Positions 3,683 through 5,803 of a DNA stretch of 5,803 nucleotides are shown in pieces. The stretch's first letter is position 1. Each line of letters opens with the position of its first letter. The translations under genes were made by a program, and so were the position numbers. The notes under the pieces were generated by a model. That model worked only from the letters and a program-made list of their open reading frames with translations, was not told the origin of the DNA and searched no databases. Origin of the DNA: Pseudoselenomonas ruminantium (GTDB taxonomy: Bacteria > Bacillota > Negativicutes > Selenomonadales > Selenomonadaceae); the NCBI GenBank assembly GCA_002448495.1, contig DJYL01000034.1, positions 1 to 5,803 of the forward strand, read 5' to 3'.

Positions 3683-4933
3683 ATGAGCACACCAATTAAA
3701 TTTCTCACCCAAAACTTTGGCGCCTACGACACCTCCTCCATCGGTTCTTATATGAACATCGGCGGATTCTCCGCCCTCAAAAAAGCCGTCAACATGGACC
3801 CGGAGGCTATCTGCACCCTGCTTTCCGATGCCAAAATAAAGGGCCGCGGCGGTGCCGAATACCCCTTGGGCCGCAAATGGAGCCAAGCCAGAGCCGTCCG
3901 CGGCGAAAACAAGGTGATTATCTGCAACGCAGACGAAGGCGAAACCACCACGTTCAAAGACCGCGAACTCATCAAAAATGACCCCTTCAACCTCATCGAA
4001 GCCATGATTATCGCCGGCTTTGTCTGCGGAGCAACGGACGGTTACATCTATATGCGCGCCGAATACGCCTGCTTCCGCCCGCTGCTCTTAAACGCCATCC
4101 GACAGGCGAAAAACTACGGTTTCCTGGGCGAAAATATCTTGGGCAAGGGCTTTAACTTCAACATTCACCTGTATTCCGGCGGCGGCGCCTATGTCTGCGG
4201 CGAAGGCACGGCGCTTATCCGCTCCATCGAAGGCAAAGCCGGACGCCCCCGCATGAAACCGCCCTTTATCAAGGTCAGCGGCGTCTTTGCCCGCCCCACC
4301 TGCCTGAACAATGTGGAAAGTCTTTCCCTTGTGCCGCATCTGCTCAACGACAAAGATACTTACCTGAACTGCGGCAGGGGCGAATCCATCGGCACCAAGC
4401 TCATCAGCGTTGCCGGAAACGTCAACAAACCCGGCGTCTTTGAAATTCCCTTTGGCACGACCGTACGCGAAATCATCTATGACCTCGCCGGCGGTATGCA
4501 GCATGACCGCGGGATTCAGCTCATTCAGTTTGGCGGCGCATCCGGCAAAGTGACGGATGCGAGCATCTTAGACACCCCTTACACCTATGAAGACCTGCGC
4601 GCCGCCGGTGTTATGGTCGGTTCCGGCGGTATCCTCGTCATCGACAAGCGCACGAGCATCATTGACTTTTTGCGCATGAATCAGGAATTTTTCTCCGAGG
4701 AAAGCTGCGGACAGTGCACGCCCTGCCGCGAAGGCAACCTGCACATCAAGATTATCCTCGACAAACTGGCAGCAGGCACCGCTACGCCGGAGGACATCCG
4801 CACCATGGCCACCATCGCCCGTGTCATGAGCATGTCCTCCCTTTGCGGCCTTGGCGAAACCGCCCAGAACAGCCTGCAATCGGCCATGAAAAAATTCCCG
4901 GAAGTTTTTGACCTTGGAGGTGCAAGCGCATGA
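3683..4933 (+). CDS. hydB: NuoF-like FMN/NAD(P)-binding subunit, short form (HydB)
   Basis: This 416-residue protein is homologous along its length to NuoF/Nqo1, the NADH-oxidising FMN subunit. It shows the FMN-binding loop GRGGAEYPLGRKW (54-66), CNADEGE (81-87) followed by TTTFKDRE, GAYVCGEGTALIRSIEG (168-184), NNVES (209-213), and the [4Fe-4S] ligands Cys342, Cys345, Cys348 (SCGQCTPCREG) and Cys388 (SSLCGLG). Compared with E. coli NuoF, the loop has Glu59 for Gly66 and Leu62 for Thr69, Thr-Thr replaces Pro-Gly after the NADEGE motif, and Gly175 replaces Glu183. It lacks the N-terminal thioredoxin-like [2Fe-2S] and C-terminal 2x[4Fe-4S] domains of classical HydB (about 600 residues). ATG 3683 follows GGAGGG (3671-3676) by six bases; another ATG at 3679 is out of frame and stops after six codons. 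It overlaps hydA by ATGA. It should exchange electrons between NAD(P)H and the hydrogenase chain. Confidence 0.92.
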   Translation: MSTPIKFLTQNFGAYDTSSIGSYMNIGGFSALKKAVNMDPEAICTLLSDAKIKGRGGAEYPLGRKWSQARAVRGENKVIICNADEGETTTFKDRELIKNDPFNLIEAMIIAGFVCGATDGYIYMRAEYACFRPLLLNAIRQAKNYGFLGENILGKGFNFNIHLYSGGGAYVCGEGTALIRSIEGKAGRPRMKPPFIKVSGVFARPTCLNNVESLSLVPHLLNDKDTYLNCGRGESIGTKLISVAGNVNKPGVFEIPFGTTVREIIYDLAGGMQHDRGIQLIQFGGASGKVTDASILDTPYTYEDLRAAGVMVGSGGILVIDKRTSIIDFLRMNQEFFSEESCGQCTPCREGNLHIKIILDKLAAGTATPEDIRTMATIARVMSMSSLCGLGETAQNSLQSAMKKFPEVFDLGGASA

Positions 4934-5803
4934 GCGAAATGATTCATCTGACCATCAACAACATCCCTATCGAAGTGCCCAAAGGCACGAAAATCATGCA
5001 GGCTGCCCAGACAATCGGCATTGACATCCCCCACCTATGCTACCACGAAGACCAGCGCATCAAGGCACATTGCCGTCTGTGCTCCGTGGAAGTCACCGGC
5101 AAAAAACGCCTGCTTGCCGCCTGCTCCACCGAAGTCTGGGAGGGCATGGATGTCCATACCGACACCCAGATTGTCCGCGATACACAGGTATCCATTCTCC
5201 AGCTTATGCTGGCCAACCATCATAAAGACTGCCTGAGCTGCCCCCGCAACCAGAATTGCGATTTGCAAAGACTCTGCAGCCGCTTCAACATCTTAAAATC
5301 CCACCTGCCCAGTGTAGTAAAAGAAGAACCCCGTATCGAAACCAATCCCGCCATCGTCCGCGACCCAGCCAAATGTATCCGCTGCGGCAGATGTATAAGA
5401 GCCTGCAAGGACGTACAGGGAATCGCTGCGCTGACCTACGCCGGACGCAGCAGCGATATCTGTGTCACCACCGCCTTTAACAAGCCCATGGAACAGACCG
5501 ACTGTATTCTTTGCGGGCAGTGCAGCCTCGTCTGCCCCACGGGTGCCATCGTCGAAAAAGACGATACCCAAAAAGTCCTCGATGCCTTGCAGGATAAGAG
5601 CAAACACGTTATCGTGCAGGTTGCTCCCTCCGTCCGCGTCGCCTTAGGCGATGCCTTTGGCATGGAACCGGGTGCCATCGTCACGGGGCAGATGGTCAAA
5701 GCCCTGAAACTTCTGGGCTTTGACAAGGTCTTTGACACCAACTTCGGCGCGGATTTAACCATCATGGAAGAAGGCCACGAATTCCTGCACCGTCTGGAAA
5801 ACG
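4930..5803 (+). CDS. hydA: [FeFe] hydrogenase catalytic subunit, N-terminal part (cut by right window edge)
   Basis: The first 291 codons are present, beginning MSEMIHLTINNIPIEVPKGT, open to the window edge. The order of Fe-S modules is that of large, NuoG-like hydrogenase subunits. It has a [2Fe-2S] plant-type ferredoxin domain with Cys37, Cys48, Cys51 and Cys65. A His-ligated [4Fe-4S] site follows with His97, Cys101, Cys104 and Cys110 (HxxxC-x2-C-x5-C). Two [4Fe-4S] clusters follow at Cys149/152/155/159 (CIRCGRCIRAC) and Cys192/195/198/202 (CILCGQCSLVCP). The H-cluster domain begins about residue 227, with VQVAPSVRVALGDAFG, VFDTNFGADLTIMEE and EFLHRL typical of [FeFe] hydrogenases. The window ends just before the expected TSCCPxW motif, so the H-cluster ligands cannot be checked. 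GGAGGTG (4916-4922) lies seven bases before ATG 4930, which overlaps the hydB stop codon. The enzyme should be the catalytic H2-producing subunit. Confidence 0.93.
   Translation, partial: MSEMIHLTINNIPIEVPKGTKIMQAAQTIGIDIPHLCYHEDQRIKAHCRLCSVEVTGKKRLLAACSTEVWEGMDVHTDTQIVRDTQVSILQLMLANHHKDCLSCPRNQNCDLQRLCSRFNILKSHLPSVVKEEPRIETNPAIVRDPAKCIRCGRCIRACKDVQGIAALTYAGRSSDICVTTAFNKPMEQTDCILCGQCSLVCPTGAIVEKDDTQKVLDALQDKSKHVIVQVAPSVRVALGDAFGMEPGAIVTGQMVKALKLLGFDKVFDTNFGADLTIMEEGHEFLHRLEN

Noticed and set aside
1..5803. CRISPR array, insertion sequence or phage genes
   Set aside because: No regularly spaced direct repeats, transposase motifs or phage structural genes are visible on either strand.

Overview
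The window looks like chromosomal DNA of an anaerobic, fermentative Firmicute. My best guess is the Negativicutes (Selenomonas-like). This rests on Gram-positive-style AGGAGG ribosome binding sites, roughly balanced base composition, and an NuoE/NuoF-like plus [FeFe]-hydrogenase operon beside guaA. The placement is an inference; no taxonomic marker gene is present.

The layout has two divergent halves. The left half (1-2980) is transcribed on the minus strand. Read from its upstream end it holds a tRNA-Gln(CUG) with a perfect consensus promoter and its own UUCG-capped terminator, an unexplained long hairpin, guaA (GMP synthase, TTG start) with its own promoter and terminator, a small hypothetical gene of 117 residues with a strong RBS and terminator, and the 5' part of a TRIC/UPF0126 family membrane protein gene running off the left edge. 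Each unit has its own promoter and/or terminator, so these are mostly single-gene transcripts and not an operon.

The right half (3090-5803) is one plus-strand operon. A sigma-70-type promoter drives a NuoE-like [2Fe-2S] subunit (HydC), a short NuoF-like flavoprotein (HydB) and the start of a NuoG-like/[FeFe]-hydrogenase large subunit (HydA), cut by the right edge before the H-cluster cysteine motifs. HydB and HydA overlap by ATGA. Together they should form a cytoplasmic trimeric hydrogenase: pyridine nucleotide gives electrons to FMN in HydB, these pass through the Fe-S chain of HydB, HydC and HydA, and reach the H-cluster to make H2 (or the reverse).

The most interesting points are in HydB. 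It consists of the NuoF core only, without the extra N- and C-terminal Fe-S domains of classical bifurcating HydB. It also carries unusual residues in the nucleotide- and FMN-binding motifs, including Gly at the position equivalent to E. coli NuoF Glu183, which suggests altered NADH/NADPH selectivity. In the intergenic DNA, a 26-bp-arm hairpin between tRNA-Gln and guaA has all of its mismatches as G-U wobbles on the minus strand only. A related short sequence occurs both beside this hairpin and upstream of the tRNA promoter, which suggests dispersed repeat elements. I found no CRISPR array, insertion sequence or phage gene.
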